A stretch of DNA of 64,000 bases from UBA1447 sp964627535 (GTDB lineage: Bacteria > Bacillota > Clostridia > Oscillospirales > Acutalibacteraceae): contig CAZVJW010000018.1 in assembly GCA_964627535.1 (NCBI GenBank), positions 6,899 through 70,898 of the forward strand, read 5' to 3'. Shown here piece after piece: positions 48,371 through 57,743 of this stretch. Under the pieces are notes generated by a model that saw only the letters and a list, made by a program, of their open reading frames with translations, was not told the DNA's origin and did not search any database. Numbering within the stretch: position 1 is the first letter of the stretch; the number at the start of each line of letters is the position of its first letter. The translations under genes and the position numbers were made by a program.

Positions 48371-50116
48371 TTACATGCTTTCCGGCACGGTGATTTTTAA
48401 CATAGTTAATACATTGAAGATAACGGCTTTGACGCAGTTGCACAGGGTTATTCTCGCCTGCATCAGCCCCTCATCCTCACAATTGACGCGGCAGGTGTTA
48501 TAAAACTTGTGGAAAAGCGTCGCCAGATCGACAACGTAGCGCGTAATTCTCGCCGGGTCATAGTTTGCTGCCGCGGTGATGATTTCGTCCGTCAAGGCGG
48601 AAAGATGGCTGATCAGTTCGCGTTCCTCCGGCGCATCCAGTTTTTCAAGTTCACCAGCCGTGCAATCCCGCGGTATCTTGCCTTCGGCAGCCAGCTTCTT
48701 TAAAATGCTGCAAATCCGCGCATGTGCGTACTGGCAGTAGTAAACCGGATTTTTGGCGCTTTGCTCAACCGCAAGGTCCAAGTCAAACTCCATTTGGGTG
48801 GACGGTTCTCTCAGGTTGAACCAAAAACGGACAGCGTCGATGGGAATTTCCTCAAGCAAGTCGACAAGGGTAATCGCCTTGCCGGTGCGTTTGGACATTT
48901 TGACGACCTCGCCGTCTCTCGTCAAACGGACAAGCTGCATTAAAATGATGTCAAGCCTTGAACCGTCTATACCGATAGCGTCAAGCGCGCCGATCATTCT
49001 GGCCACATGGCCATGATGGTCCGCTCCCCAAATATTGATGGCTTTGTCAAACCCGCGTACAGATAATTTGTTGCGGTGGTAGGCGATATCGGCGGCAAAA
49101 TAGGTCGGGTTGCCGTTGGCGCGGATAAGCACCTCATCCTTGAGTTCAAGCCGGTCGATTTCCGCCTGCGTTTTACCTTGTTTCAGAAATTCTAAGGTTA
49201 GAACTTCAATGTTTTTATACCAGAGCGCTCCGTCCTTTTCATAGGTAAGTTCGCGTTCTTTCATAATTTTAAGCGTTTCGTCAAGTTCGCCGTCTTTGTA
49301 AAGCGTACTTTCGCGGAACCATGTGTCATATTCAATGCGGTATTTTAAAAGGTTCTCACGCATGGCCTCAAGATTTTTGGGAAGAGCGTAATCAACAAGC
49401 GCCTGCCTGCGTTCGGTTTCGGGCAGATTCAGATATTTATCGCCGTTTATCTTCGCAAACTCCTCAGCTCTTTGGCAGATATCCTCGCCATGGTAACTAT
49501 CCTCGGGCAGCTGCACGGATTCTTCGCCGTTGAAATACTGCTGATACCGGATATCAAGCGACAGGGCAAATTTATCGATCTGGTTACCCGCGTCATTGAC
49601 ATAAAATTCACGGCTGACATCGTATCCCGCGCAGGCAAGCACCGCCGCAAGGCAGTCCCCGAGCGCGCCGCCTCTGGCATTGCCCATATGCATCGGACCC
49701 GTGGGGTTGGCCGAAACAAACTCAACATTCACTTTTTTGCCTTTGCCGAAATCGGAACGGCCGTAGTCCTTGCCGCGCAGCAGGATATCCCGCAGGATGG
49801 CGGCAGAATACCCGGCGCCGAGATAAAAATTCACAAAGCCAGGTCCGGCAACTTCGCAGCGGTTAAAAAAGGTGGCGGAAAGGTCCAAATGCTTCATTAA
49901 TATTTCGGCGATTTTGCGGGGAGGCATTTTCAGGTCTTTTGCCCATGCCATCGCCGCGTTGGTGGAAAAATCACCGTTCACCCGGTCTCCCGGCACTTCA
50001 ACATTAAAACCGCCGAGGGCCTGAGCGGTAAACTCGAGGGTTCCGACTGCTCTGCCGGCGGCCTCAAGCACGGCTTGCCTGATCTCGTTCTGCGCTGCTT
50101 TAGCTAAGAGCGACAT
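48371..50116 (-). CDS. argS: Arginyl-tRNA synthetase
   Basis: ArgS charges tRNA-Arg. The 581-residue class I enzyme shows the HIGH-type motif NPTGPMHMGNARGG, the KMSKS-type motif VKMSKRTGKAI and the C-terminal DALR anticodon-binding domain. GGAGG lies 10 bases before the ATG. The start overlaps the end of the DUF1934 gene by 17 bases, and the order ddl, DUF1934, argS on this strand indicates one transcript. A mobile element abuts the stop codon. Confidence 0.95.
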   Translation of the reverse strand: MSLLAKAAQNEIRQAVLEAAGRAVGTLEFTAQALGGFNVEVPGDRVNGDFSTNAAMAWAKDLKMPPRKIAEILMKHLDLSATFFNRCEVAGPGFVNFYLGAGYSAAILRDILLRGKDYGRSDFGKGKKVNVEFVSANPTGPMHMGNARGGALGDCLAAVLACAGYDVSREFYVNDAGNQIDKFALSLDIRYQQYFNGEESVQLPEDSYHGEDICQRAEEFAKINGDKYLNLPETERRQALVDYALPKNLEAMRENLLKYRIEYDTWFRESTLYKDGELDETLKIMKERELTYEKDGALWYKNIEVLTLEFLKQGKTQAEIDRLELKDEVLIRANGNPTYFAADIAYHRNKLSVRGFDKAINIWGADHHGHVARMIGALDAIGIDGSRLDIILMQLVRLTRDGEVVKMSKRTGKAITLVDLLEEIPIDAVRFWFNLREPSTQMEFDLDLAVEQSAKNPVYYCQYAHARICSILKKLAAEGKIPRDCTAGELEKLDAPEERELISHLSALTDEIITAAANYDPARITRYVVDLATLFHKFYNTCRVNCEDEGLMQARITLCNCVKAVIFNVLTMLKITVPESM

Positions 50117-50546
50117 TCCCGTTAACCTCCTTGACGGTTACTTTAAGCTCGTTGACCGAGGCCAGCCCGGTGTTAAAATCAATGGTATATTGAAACTTGA
50201 GTTCACCGCCGTCGGCGTTCATTTTTGAATTGATATACCGGGCGAATATCCCCATCATAAAATCGCCCTGCGGCGTTATATAGTGGCAGTTGTGGCGCTT
50301 GTCTTTTTCTATAATCATTTCGGCGCAAATGTCGCCTGTTCTGGTCATAACAATCCGCCTTTTATCCTCAACCTTGATGGTGGTAACACAGCCTTTGAGC
50401 CCTTCGTCCTGTTCGGCATAGACCAGGGAATAGTTGTTTCCGCTGCCGTTGAGAGTACCTACGGTGATCAGTTCCGAGGTTCCGTTTTCACCGTCGGATT
50501 CATGGTTGTCAACGATGCTGATAATAACTTTCTTATCTTTGCTCAT
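50100..50546 (-). CDS. DUF1934 (YwiB-like) protein
   Basis: This 148-residue protein has a lipocalin-like beta-barrel pattern (YSLVYAEQDEGLKG, TRTGD, YITPQGDFMMGI) that matches DUF1934/YwiB, a family often found beside argS in Firmicutes. Its molecular role is unknown. It starts 2 bases after the ddl stop and overlaps argS by 17 bases. Confidence 0.88.
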   Translation of the reverse strand: MSKDKKVIISIVDNHESDGENGTSELITVGTLNGSGNNYSLVYAEQDEGLKGCVTTIKVEDKRRIVMTRTGDICAEMIIEKDKRHNCHYITPQGDFMMGIFARYINSKMNADGGELKFQYTIDFNTGLASVNELKVTVKEVNGNVALS

Positions 50547-50548
50547 CT

Positions 50549-51622
50549 TTATTTAACACTCCATTTTTCAATTGCAAGGCAAATAAGCTTATCAAGCAGT
50601 TCCGGGTAAGGCAGCCCCGAGGCGGCAAACATTTTCGGATACATACTGATTGAGGTGAAACCCGGGATGGTATTCGGCTCGTTGAGCAGGACTGCCTCGT
50701 CGGATTTACGAATGAAAAAATCAACCCGTGCTAACCCCGAACAACCCAGCATTTTATAGACGCGGCATGCGGTTCTTCGTATTTCCTCAAGTTTTTCCTC
50801 CGAAAGCCGCGCGGGGATATACAGTTCGCTCGTGCCCGAGACATACTTGGCATCAAAATCATAAAACTCATTGCACGCAACCACTTCGCCCGGAACGGAC
50901 GCCAAGGGTTCATCATTGCCCATAACGGCGCACTCGACTTCCATACCTTCGATTCCCTGCTCCAAAACAACTTTTTCGTCATGCTCGAAAGCCAAGTCAA
51001 CAGCATCGGCAAGCGCATAAATGTTTTTTGCTTTGCTGATACCGACAGAGGAGCCTGCGTTGGCTGGCTTTACAAAAATCGGAAAGCCTAAATAATCTGC
51101 GGCTTCTTTTAACAGTTCGCAGGGAGTATTACGGTATTCGAAAGCCTTGAAACTCCTCCATTTTGCCTGAGGAATACCCGAAACATCCGCTAAAGCGTTT
51201 GTCACCGCTTTATCCATACAGATGGCGGAGGAAAGCATATCGCAGCCGACAAACGGAATGCCTGCGAGCTGAAGCATGCCCTGCACGGTGCCGTCCTCGC
51301 CGTTTTTGCCGTGGAGGACCGGAAAGGCCGCGTCAATCCCGACCATCTCGATGCCGGAATCTGTAAAAAGCAGAAGCCCGGGAACAACTCTGTCTGTAGA
51401 AATCAGGGCGGGAGTGAGCAGTGTATCGTCTTCAAGCCACGTGTCTTCCGGCAAATTTTCCGTATTGCCGCTGTATTTAAGCCATTGGCCGTCTTTTGTA
51501 ATACCGACGCAAATGACATTATATTTATCTTTCGGTATGTTTTCGATAACGGATTTAGCTGAAATAAGCGAAACATCATGTTCGCTCGAAACACCGCCGA
51601 AAAGCACTAAAACTGTCTTCAA
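50549..51622 (-). CDS. ddl: D-alanine--D-alanine ligase
   Basis: Ddl joins two D-alanines for peptidoglycan precursors, using ATP. The ATP-grasp protein of about 357 residues has LFGGVSSEHDVSL near its start, VLHGKNGEDGTVQGML, KPANAGSSVGISK, EVECAVMGN and LNEPNTIPGFTSISMYPK. TTG 51622 with GAGAGG 9 bases upstream is preferred; the frame could extend to TTG 51697, but the extra 25 residues are not family-like. First gene of the ddl, DUF1934, argS unit. The Ser-Met residues of the terminal motif are not changed in a way that points to D-lactate specificity. Confidence 0.92.
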   Translation of the reverse strand: MKTVLVLFGGVSSEHDVSLISAKSVIENIPKDKYNVICVGITKDGQWLKYSGNTENLPEDTWLEDDTLLTPALISTDRVVPGLLLFTDSGIEMVGIDAAFPVLHGKNGEDGTVQGMLQLAGIPFVGCDMLSSAICMDKAVTNALADVSGIPQAKWRSFKAFEYRNTPCELLKEAADYLGFPIFVKPANAGSSVGISKAKNIYALADAVDLAFEHDEKVVLEQGIEGMEVECAVMGNDEPLASVPGEVVACNEFYDFDAKYVSGTSELYIPARLSEEKLEEIRRTACRVYKMLGCSGLARVDFFIRKSDEAVLLNEPNTIPGFTSISMYPKMFAASGLPYPELLDKLICLAIEKWSVK

Positions 51623-51750
51623 ACCGGACACCCTCTCATAAGAACTGATTTTAGATATTAAGATATATATATTAACATAACTGGATTGTTTAGTCAATTA
51701 ACGCGGACGGATGTAATTCATGCAAAAATTGAAATATTTTGTGCAAATAA

Positions 51751-51851
51751 TACTAATCCCGATTATAAAACCTCTATGAAATCAAGCAAAAACCTTTGAC
51801 AAATGGGTTTTTGTGCCGAAATTTTAGCCATGTTTTAAAGAGGGATTAGTA
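51751..51851. mobile_element. MITE-like element, family 2 (TSD TAA)
   Basis: This 101-bp copy has perfect 10-bp ends TACTAATCCC / GGGATTAGTA and TAA on both sides. It lies in the ddl upstream region, where it could carry or displace promoter sequence. Confidence 0.88.
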
Positions 51852-51856
51852 TAAGC

Positions 51857-51890
51857 TAACCGGCAGCCTGATCAATCAAGCTGCCGGTTA
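51857..51890. terminator. Hairpin next to the family 2 element
   Basis: TAACCGGCAGC pairs perfectly with GCTGCCGGTTA (11 bp, 12-base loop). It lies 34 bases after the stop of the leftward gene at 51924. No clear T run follows on either strand, so termination is inferred from position. Confidence 0.5.
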
Positions 51891-51923
51891 AGATATGTAT
51901 CGTCAAAAAGATGTTTTTGAAAA

Positions 51924-52850
51924 CTATCTGTTCTTTTCTTTCGACCGCTTGTCATTGATGATCTGCATCTCTTTTTCCGTAATCAGGGTGCAGTTGTTTT
52001 CCTTCGCCCAAGCGACGCAGCTTTTGAGGATTGTATTTAAAAACACCCTGGGAACTTTAACCAGCATTTGGCAGGCTTCGTCCGTGAATTTTACCTGCGT
52101 GTCAACCCTGTCTGCCGCATATTTAACCGCACTCGGTTCCATCCCCTTGCGTTCGGGAATTTTTATATAAACAGGTTTTTTGAAGCGTTCAAACCAGAAC
52201 CTTGTATTGTCCCTGTAACCATAATCCACCGGTACGCGCGGAAAATCCTTCACCTTCACGCCGTTGATGATAGCTGCCTTGTATACCGGTTTCAGCAGGA
52301 TTTTGTCGATTCTTAAAATAAAATGCGCACCCATCGGGCTGGTGATGCCGTTAAAATCGTGGTATGGAGGCGGGTATTCATCCAACGGAACATCGTTTTG
52401 GGCACCGTCAAGTTCCTTGAGCCATGTGCATTCATAGACCTGAAAAGCCTCACCGATTATTTTCGGAAGTCGAATTTCCGGCGTCTCTTTCTGCATCATA
52501 CCGTCAATCAGGGTAAAGCTGCATTTTTCCATTTTTTCCTTGGTAGTTTCACCCGGGAAGCCGAGTCTTACACATTCTTTCAGATATTTTTTATTGTCCG
52601 GGATAAAGCTCAGGGAGCATTTGCCTGTTTTTATGATGTTGATGGCGGTATTGGAACTGTTGCGGCATTCCAGGAGCATGGCATAGCTTTCTTTGCCGGC
52701 GATGTAATACGGAAAGCAAAGCGAATACGAGCCCATATTAGTCAGACCAGTTTCAAGGTCAACGGTACCGGCTAATATGGTAGGCATCGGGAAAAATCCG
52801 GAGGTTTGGTAAAAATTGTCGACGATTCTTAATTCTTCAAAGGTGTTCAT
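51924..52850 (-). CDS. Flavin-reductase-like split-barrel protein with C-terminal PCP_red-like domain
   Basis: This 308-residue protein has an N-terminal part (about 10-190) resembling FMN-binding flavin reductase-like split barrels (TILAGTVDLETGLTNMGSYSL, ECRNSSNTAINI, CVRLGFPGET). The last ~55 residues (FTDEACQMLVKVPRVF, then ITEKEMQII) resemble the small helical domain at the end of protochlorophyllide reductase subunits. Such fusions occur in anaerobes with no chlorophyll synthesis. The redox partner and substrate are unknown. AGGAGG precedes ATG 52850. Confidence 0.7.
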   Translation of the reverse strand: MNTFEELRIVDNFYQTSGFFPMPTILAGTVDLETGLTNMGSYSLCFPYYIAGKESYAMLLECRNSSNTAINIIKTGKCSLSFIPDNKKYLKECVRLGFPGETTKEKMEKCSFTLIDGMMQKETPEIRLPKIIGEAFQVYECTWLKELDGAQNDVPLDEYPPPYHDFNGITSPMGAHFILRIDKILLKPVYKAAIINGVKVKDFPRVPVDYGYRDNTRFWFERFKKPVYIKIPERKGMEPSAVKYAADRVDTQVKFTDEACQMLVKVPRVFLNTILKSCVAWAKENNCTLITEKEMQIINDKRSKEKNR

Positions 52851-53035
52851 ATATCCTCCTGTTGTGTTCACAATGTAATGCTATGATTTTATCTTTTACC
52901 AGTGCCGTTGTCAAGCAAAACGCCAAAGCGAAGCAAACGGTGTTAACCTTACACGGAATATGGTATAATTTATTCATGAAAAATGAAACTTTTTTGCGGG
53001 CAAACGACACTTATTAAGTGTAAGGCGGTGATAAA

Positions 53036-53584
53036 GTGGCCGACCAAATCGTAACCGGCTTTTTTAATGAAATCTATGACGAAACCTACCGGAAAACCTT
53101 AAGGTATGTTACTTCTAAGTGCGGCAATACACACGATATTGCGGACATTGTGCAGGAGATTTACACCGAAGTATATTCTGTATTGGTCAGCAAAGGAACC
53201 CGCTACATTAACAACAGAGAAGCTTTCGTTATGCAGGTTGCGAAAGCTAAGATGTACAGACACTATTCTTTGGCCGGGAGATTTAAAAACCTTGTTCCGC
53301 TCTTTGACAACATAAAGGACGAAGAGGTTAGCCTTGCTGACCTGGAGCTTTCGGAGAGTGAAGTCGCGGACGGGGTAATCAACAAAATCCTGTCGGAAAA
53401 TATTTGGAAGCGTCTAAGTAAAAAACCGGAAGGGGTTAAAAAAATATTTTATCTCTACTATTCGCTGGACTTAACCATTGCGGATATTGCAAAAGAACTG
53501 AAAATGACACAGTCCAATGTAAAAAACAAACTATTCAGAACCGTCACAGAACTCAGGGAGGAATATGAAACCGCATTGTTGTAA
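53036..53584 (+). CDS. Sigma-70 family (ECF-like) RNA polymerase sigma factor
   Basis: This 182-residue sigma factor has region 2 at about residues 10-75 (DIADIVQEIYTEVYSVL) and region 4 at about 128-176 (YSLDLTIADIAKELKMTQSNVKNKLFR). There is no sigma region 1.1 or 3. It starts with GTG 53036. The next gene, 47 bases on, encodes a single-pass membrane protein, so the two form a likely sigma / regulator pair. The target genes are unknown. Confidence 0.88.
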   Translation: MADQIVTGFFNEIYDETYRKTLRYVTSKCGNTHDIADIVQEIYTEVYSVLVSKGTRYINNREAFVMQVAKAKMYRHYSLAGRFKNLVPLFDNIKDEEVSLADLELSESEVADGVINKILSENIWKRLSKKPEGVKKIFYLYYSLDLTIADIAKELKMTQSNVKNKLFRTVTELREEYETALL

Positions 53585-53631
53585 AGCGGGGAAGGCTGCC
53601 GGGAAGGCGCGGATGAAAGGAGGGACTCCGG

Positions 53632-54543
53632 ATGAAAGAAAAGGACCTGTTAAAGCAGATATTGGATGAAAATCTGATTCAAAAAGAAGCAATCCGAAGA
53701 AGAGCAATCAACACGGTTCAAATTGAAGAAAAAATAGGGAGGCGCGTTGTGAAAAAAAGAGTTTTGGTAACGGCAATTGTTTTGGTCGTGGCTGCCGCGT
53801 TGTCCGTGTCCGCTTACGCTGGGGTGGATATATACGAGTACAATCAGGCGGAGAGCTTTCTGGGGGAAATCGGCATCTCGGCGGACTCACTTGAGCGCAG
53901 CGAAGCGAAGAAAGTGTACAAAGATATTCAATCGGATGCGTTTGAGTATTCATCGACAATGGATGTACTCAATTCAAAAGCGGTAGAAATGGGCATTGAG
54001 AATATACCGCAGGACTCGCGGGCAATTTACGATGCTATTGTAGCGTACAACGGTCTTGTGTATACGGCAAAAATCAGCTCGGAGCAGATCAGAGCTATCA
54101 AAGCCGGCACAAGCTACAAGGATATCATCAAGGCGCTGGGCAACACCAAGGATGTCGGCAGCGGACGGTATGTGCTGGTTTACGCGGTTGACGGCGACAA
54201 AATCTTTTACCTCGGGTTCGGTGGCGAAGAGGAAATATGCATGCAGTCCGGAGAAGAGCTATTGAAAACACTGGAACCGGCTCAGCAGAATAACCCGGAC
54301 GAATACACCTTTAACGCGACGATGACGCAACGGATGGACAATTCGATTCTGGTTTACTGCCCGACATATGACAAGTTTGACACCATAAATCTCACGATAA
54401 CCGGCGATACCGAAATTGTTTTCGAAAACGGTGAAAAGGCAACAATCGATGATATCAAATATAATCTGACTATAACAATTGCTCCCGAAATCCGCGAGAG
54501 TTATCCGCCGCAGGGCACCGCGTTAAAAATCATTGTGAAATAG
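53632..54543 (+). CDS. Single-pass membrane protein, probable regulator of the sigma factor
   Basis: This 303-residue protein has a charged cytoplasmic N-terminus of about 43 residues, one membrane helix (VLVTAIVLVVAAALSVSAYA, about 44-63) and a 240-residue extracellular part. The layout matches anti-sigma factors encoded beside ECF sigma genes, but no zinc anti-sigma motif (HxxxCxxC) is seen. AAAGGAGGG precedes the ATG. Two tandem terminators follow. The anti-sigma role is inferred from gene order and topology. Confidence 0.65.
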   Translation: MKEKDLLKQILDENLIQKEAIRRRAINTVQIEEKIGRRVVKKRVLVTAIVLVVAAALSVSAYAGVDIYEYNQAESFLGEIGISADSLERSEAKKVYKDIQSDAFEYSSTMDVLNSKAVEMGIENIPQDSRAIYDAIVAYNGLVYTAKISSEQIRAIKAGTSYKDIIKALGNTKDVGSGRYVLVYAVDGDKIFYLGFGGEEEICMQSGEELLKTLEPAQQNNPDEYTFNATMTQRMDNSILVYCPTYDKFDTINLTITGDTEIVFENGEKATIDDIKYNLTITIAPEIRESYPPQGTALKIIVK

Positions 54544-54555
54544 CGCAGCGCGCCG

Positions 54556-54650
54556 AGCCGCCGGGTTAAAAATCCGGCGGCTTTTTGCTGTTTTTCGACA
54601 AAGAATTCGAACAAATAAAGCCCGGAAAAGCGTCATTCGGGCTTTTTTAT
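54556..54650 (+). terminator. Two tandem terminators
   Basis: The first stem is AGCCGCCGG / CCGGCGGCT followed by TTTTT (54556-54587). The second is AAAGCCCG / CGGGCTTT followed by TTT (54617-54648). Together they close the sigma-factor unit. Confidence 0.8.
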
Positions 54651-54717
54651 TTTATGTGGTAAAAACTGTATTATTTTCGAATAATATGTGTTAAAGTATC
54701 TTGAAACGGTTATGTTA

Positions 54718-54850
54718 TACTAATTCACGATTAAAAAACCTCTAAAAATCAAGCAAAAGCTTTGATTCATACGATTCTCCATTTTAATGCAGAATAGTAT
54801 TATTAGGTTTTGTGCGGATTTTTTAGTTAGGTTTTTATGAGTAATTAGCA
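54718..54850. mobile_element. MITE-like element, family 1 with nested insertion (TSD TTA)
   Basis: This 133-bp copy carries the same nested insert as 48238-48370 at the same position. The outer target duplication TTA is intact, and the last base pairs have decayed to TTAGCA. It ends 34 bases before the alpha-galactosidase start, so the promoter of that gene must lie in or upstream of the element. Confidence 0.85.
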
Positions 54851-54884
54851 TTAAATCATAAAAGATTGATTGAGAGGGATTTTT

Positions 54885-56840
54885 ATGAGCTTTCAAAAAG
54901 ACAAACGAACCCCGTATTTTTCATTTAACTATAACGGCGAAAGCACGGCCGAGGTGCTGAAAAACGCGAAGGTAACAAGCGCGGCAAAAGAGGAAGCTGT
55001 TGAAACGACCTTCGTTTTGCCGGACGGACTTGAAATCACTCAGAGCATAAAAGAATACCCGAATTACGGGGCAACCGAATGGGTTGTTTCATTGAATAAT
55101 AATTCGTCCGAACACAGCGGTCTTATAACAGAGCTGTTTGACTGCGATATCGCGCTGCCGTTCGAATACGATGCGCCGCAAACACCCGGATTTAATGTAA
55201 AAGAAAGCGCGGCCGCGATATATAATCCGAAAGGCTCTGTCTGGGCGCGCGACGAATTTGTGTCAAGCGCAAATTATATTCTGCCCGGCAAGACTCAGAA
55301 ATACAACAACGACGGCGGGCGCTCCTCAAACGGCAAGGCTCCGTTTTTTGACATTAACCGCGGGGACAAGGGTGTTATCTGCGCAATAGGCTGGACCGGG
55401 CAATGGCAGGCAGTTTTTTCGCGCGACGACGAGAATATAAACATCAAAACCGGTATCCAAAATATCGGCTTTAAGCTTTTCCCCGGCGAAAAAATCAGAA
55501 CATCGTCCATGCTGCTGATGCGTTATGAAAACGGGCAGAATAATGGGCATATTCAGTTCAGGCGATTGGTTAAAGAGCAGTTCTCTCTTATCGGCAAGCC
55601 GGGCAGGCCCGACCAGGGTCCGCACAGCATCATGGCATGGGGCGCACTGCCGACAGACCAAATGCTTAAGCGCATTGAGCAGTACACAAAAAACAAGCTG
55701 GATTTTGAGTATTTTTGGATTGATGCCGGTTGGTACGGCTCCCCGAATGGGTATTGCCCGAGCGAGCATGTAGGCGATTGGGGCACACAGACAGGCAACT
55801 GGGCGGTGAACACGAATACCCATCCGGACGGTCTGCTTGAAGTGGCGAAAGCCATCAAAGAAAACGGGATGAAATTCCTGCTTTGGATTGAGCCTGAGCG
55901 GGTTATCAGCTCAAACCCGACGCCCCAAGAACATCCGGACTGGTTTTTCAAGCTTCCGGATGGCAGCGGCAAAAATGAAACCTGGCTGCTGAACCTGGGC
56001 AACGAAGAGGCGCTTGCCGGAACTATCGAACTTGTTTCAAACTTTGTTAAGGATTTCGATTTAGCCTGTTACAGGCAGGATTTTAACATGGACCCGCTTA
56101 AGTTTTGGCAGGTAAATGACGAACCCGAACGGGTTGGCATGAACGAAATTAAACACATTATGGGGCTTTATATGTTTTGGGATACCCTTTTAGAGCGCTT
56201 CCCGCATCTTATCATCGACAACTGCGCGAGCGGCGGGCGCAGAATTGATATTGAAACCTTAAGGCGGTCCATTCCGCTTTGGCGCAGCGATTACCAGTGC
56301 ACCTGGGATGCTGACGCCGAAACCTCGCAGACGCACAACATGGGTATTTCCTGGTGGATACCGTATTCGGGAACCGGCAACGGGTTCGGAATAGGCGACA
56401 CCTATAAGGCTAGAAGCTGCTATTCAGCATCCTTCGTTTCCTCCTATTGGGGCTATGAAGGTATGGAGCTGACCGAAGACCAGCCGCTCGAATGGGTAAG
56501 GCAAATCAGAAAAGAATACAAACGGGTGAGACCGTATTTTTCCTGCGACTACTATCCGCTTACCGAGGTAACCTCGGTTGACAGCAGCTGGGCAGCTTCG
56601 CAATACGACCGGCCTGAAAAAGGTGACGGTATAGTAACGGTGTTCCGGCGCGTGCTCTCCCCGTGCGAAACGGCCCGTTTCGATCTTGGCGGGATTATGA
56701 CGGGCGCATCTTATTCATTTGAGGATGCCGATACCGGAGAAATTATTAAAATCGGGGCGGATGAACTTGCAGAGAAGGGGCTGGTTGTTGCGATGCCTGA
56801 AAAACGCAGCAGTAAAATCTATTTTTACACAGTCAAATAA
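54885..56840 (+). CDS. GH36-type alpha-galactosidase
   Basis: This 651-residue cytoplasmic enzyme (no signal peptide) hydrolyses alpha-galactosides such as melibiose and raffinose. The nucleophile region is YRQDFNMDPLKFW and the acid/base region LWRSDYQCTWD. Other GH36 features are FWIDAGWYG, LLWIEPERV and IDNCASGGRRID. ATG 54885 follows GAGAGGG; the longer frame starting at 54870 overlaps that site. An EamA transporter gene follows after 17 bases and may carry a related solute. A mobile element sits in its 5' region. Confidence 0.9.
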   Translation: MSFQKDKRTPYFSFNYNGESTAEVLKNAKVTSAAKEEAVETTFVLPDGLEITQSIKEYPNYGATEWVVSLNNNSSEHSGLITELFDCDIALPFEYDAPQTPGFNVKESAAAIYNPKGSVWARDEFVSSANYILPGKTQKYNNDGGRSSNGKAPFFDINRGDKGVICAIGWTGQWQAVFSRDDENINIKTGIQNIGFKLFPGEKIRTSSMLLMRYENGQNNGHIQFRRLVKEQFSLIGKPGRPDQGPHSIMAWGALPTDQMLKRIEQYTKNKLDFEYFWIDAGWYGSPNGYCPSEHVGDWGTQTGNWAVNTNTHPDGLLEVAKAIKENGMKFLLWIEPERVISSNPTPQEHPDWFFKLPDGSGKNETWLLNLGNEEALAGTIELVSNFVKDFDLACYRQDFNMDPLKFWQVNDEPERVGMNEIKHIMGLYMFWDTLLERFPHLIIDNCASGGRRIDIETLRRSIPLWRSDYQCTWDADAETSQTHNMGISWWIPYSGTGNGFGIGDTYKARSCYSASFVSSYWGYEGMELTEDQPLEWVRQIRKEYKRVRPYFSCDYYPLTEVTSVDSSWAASQYDRPEKGDGIVTVFRRVLSPCETARFDLGGIMTGASYSFEDADTGEIIKIGADELAEKGLVVAMPEKRSSKIYFYTVK

Positions 56841-56857
56841 CATTTAAGGAAGTTAAA

Positions 56858-57715
56858 ATGAGTTATTTTATTCTTTGCGTTGATGTCGTGCTGATGACGA
56901 TGATATGGCCGGTGAACCGCTGGGTCATGAAACACGATGGCCGCACCCGCAGCATTGGGCTTTCAATAACCCTTGCGGGCATGGTTTTCGCGGCCTGCGG
57001 TGCGCTTGTCGCGGGGCAACCCTTGTTTTCGGCTGTGGGGCTGATATACGGGTTGATAACTGCGGCAGCTTATGATTTCGGTTTCTGCATGATTATCTTT
57101 TATTGCCTCAAAATCGGACCTTCCGGAGCGACGGCTACAATCAACAACTTTGGCTTCATGTTTCCCGTATTAATAGGTATCGTTGCATTTTCACATGGAA
57201 AATCACCGTCGTTGTTCGCTGTTTTAGGCATTGCCTCCGTCATTGTGTCTCTTATCCTTATGGCGTTTAATAAAACAGCCGGCGAAATGAAAGCCGCCTC
57301 GGCAAAATGGTTTAAATGGGTTACTTTAGGCGGTCTGTTATCGGGGATATCGCTGGGCTCCCAGTTTATCGCAACGCAGCTATCACCAGATAATCCTTAT
57401 ACCTTCGCTTTCAGCTGCAACTTGCTTGCTTTTTCGATATTAGTTGTTGTTTCCCTTGTTATGAAGGATACGCGCCCGAAAAAGGCCGAGATGATTGCGG
57501 GCGGAATAACCGGAGCTGCTAATGTGCTCGGGACTGCAATTCTCTTCTATCTTCTTCAGAACATACCCGCTTTTGTGGTTTATCCGGTGATTATGTCCGC
57601 ACCCGTGCTGATTATGCTTGTTGTCGGTCATTATATATATAAAGAGAAGATGAACCGTTTCGGCTGGGCTGCATGCATCATCGGAATAATCGGGCTTGTG
57701 CTTTTCAACATATAA
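56858..57715 (+). CDS. EamA/DMT-family transporter
   Basis: This 285-residue protein has ten predicted membrane helices in two EamA-type halves (the second starts near residue 150, LGGLLSGISLGSQFI). Members of the family move metabolites or sugars. It follows the alpha-galactosidase gene by 17 bases, so uptake or export of a sugar is plausible but not shown. AAGGAAG precedes the ATG. Confidence 0.82.
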   Translation: MSYFILCVDVVLMTMIWPVNRWVMKHDGRTRSIGLSITLAGMVFAACGALVAGQPLFSAVGLIYGLITAAAYDFGFCMIIFYCLKIGPSGATATINNFGFMFPVLIGIVAFSHGKSPSLFAVLGIASVIVSLILMAFNKTAGEMKAASAKWFKWVTLGGLLSGISLGSQFIATQLSPDNPYTFAFSCNLLAFSILVVVSLVMKDTRPKKAEMIAGGITGAANVLGTAILFYLLQNIPAFVVYPVIMSAPVLIMLVVGHYIYKEKMNRFGWAACIIGIIGLVLFNI

Positions 57716-57743
57716 ATTCGATTCCAAATAAAAATAACAATCA

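Noticed and set aside
51622..51697. Longer N-terminus of D-Ala-D-Ala ligase from TTG 51697
   Set aside because: The added 25 residues precede the conserved family start, and the ribosome binding site GAGAGG lies just before TTG 51622.
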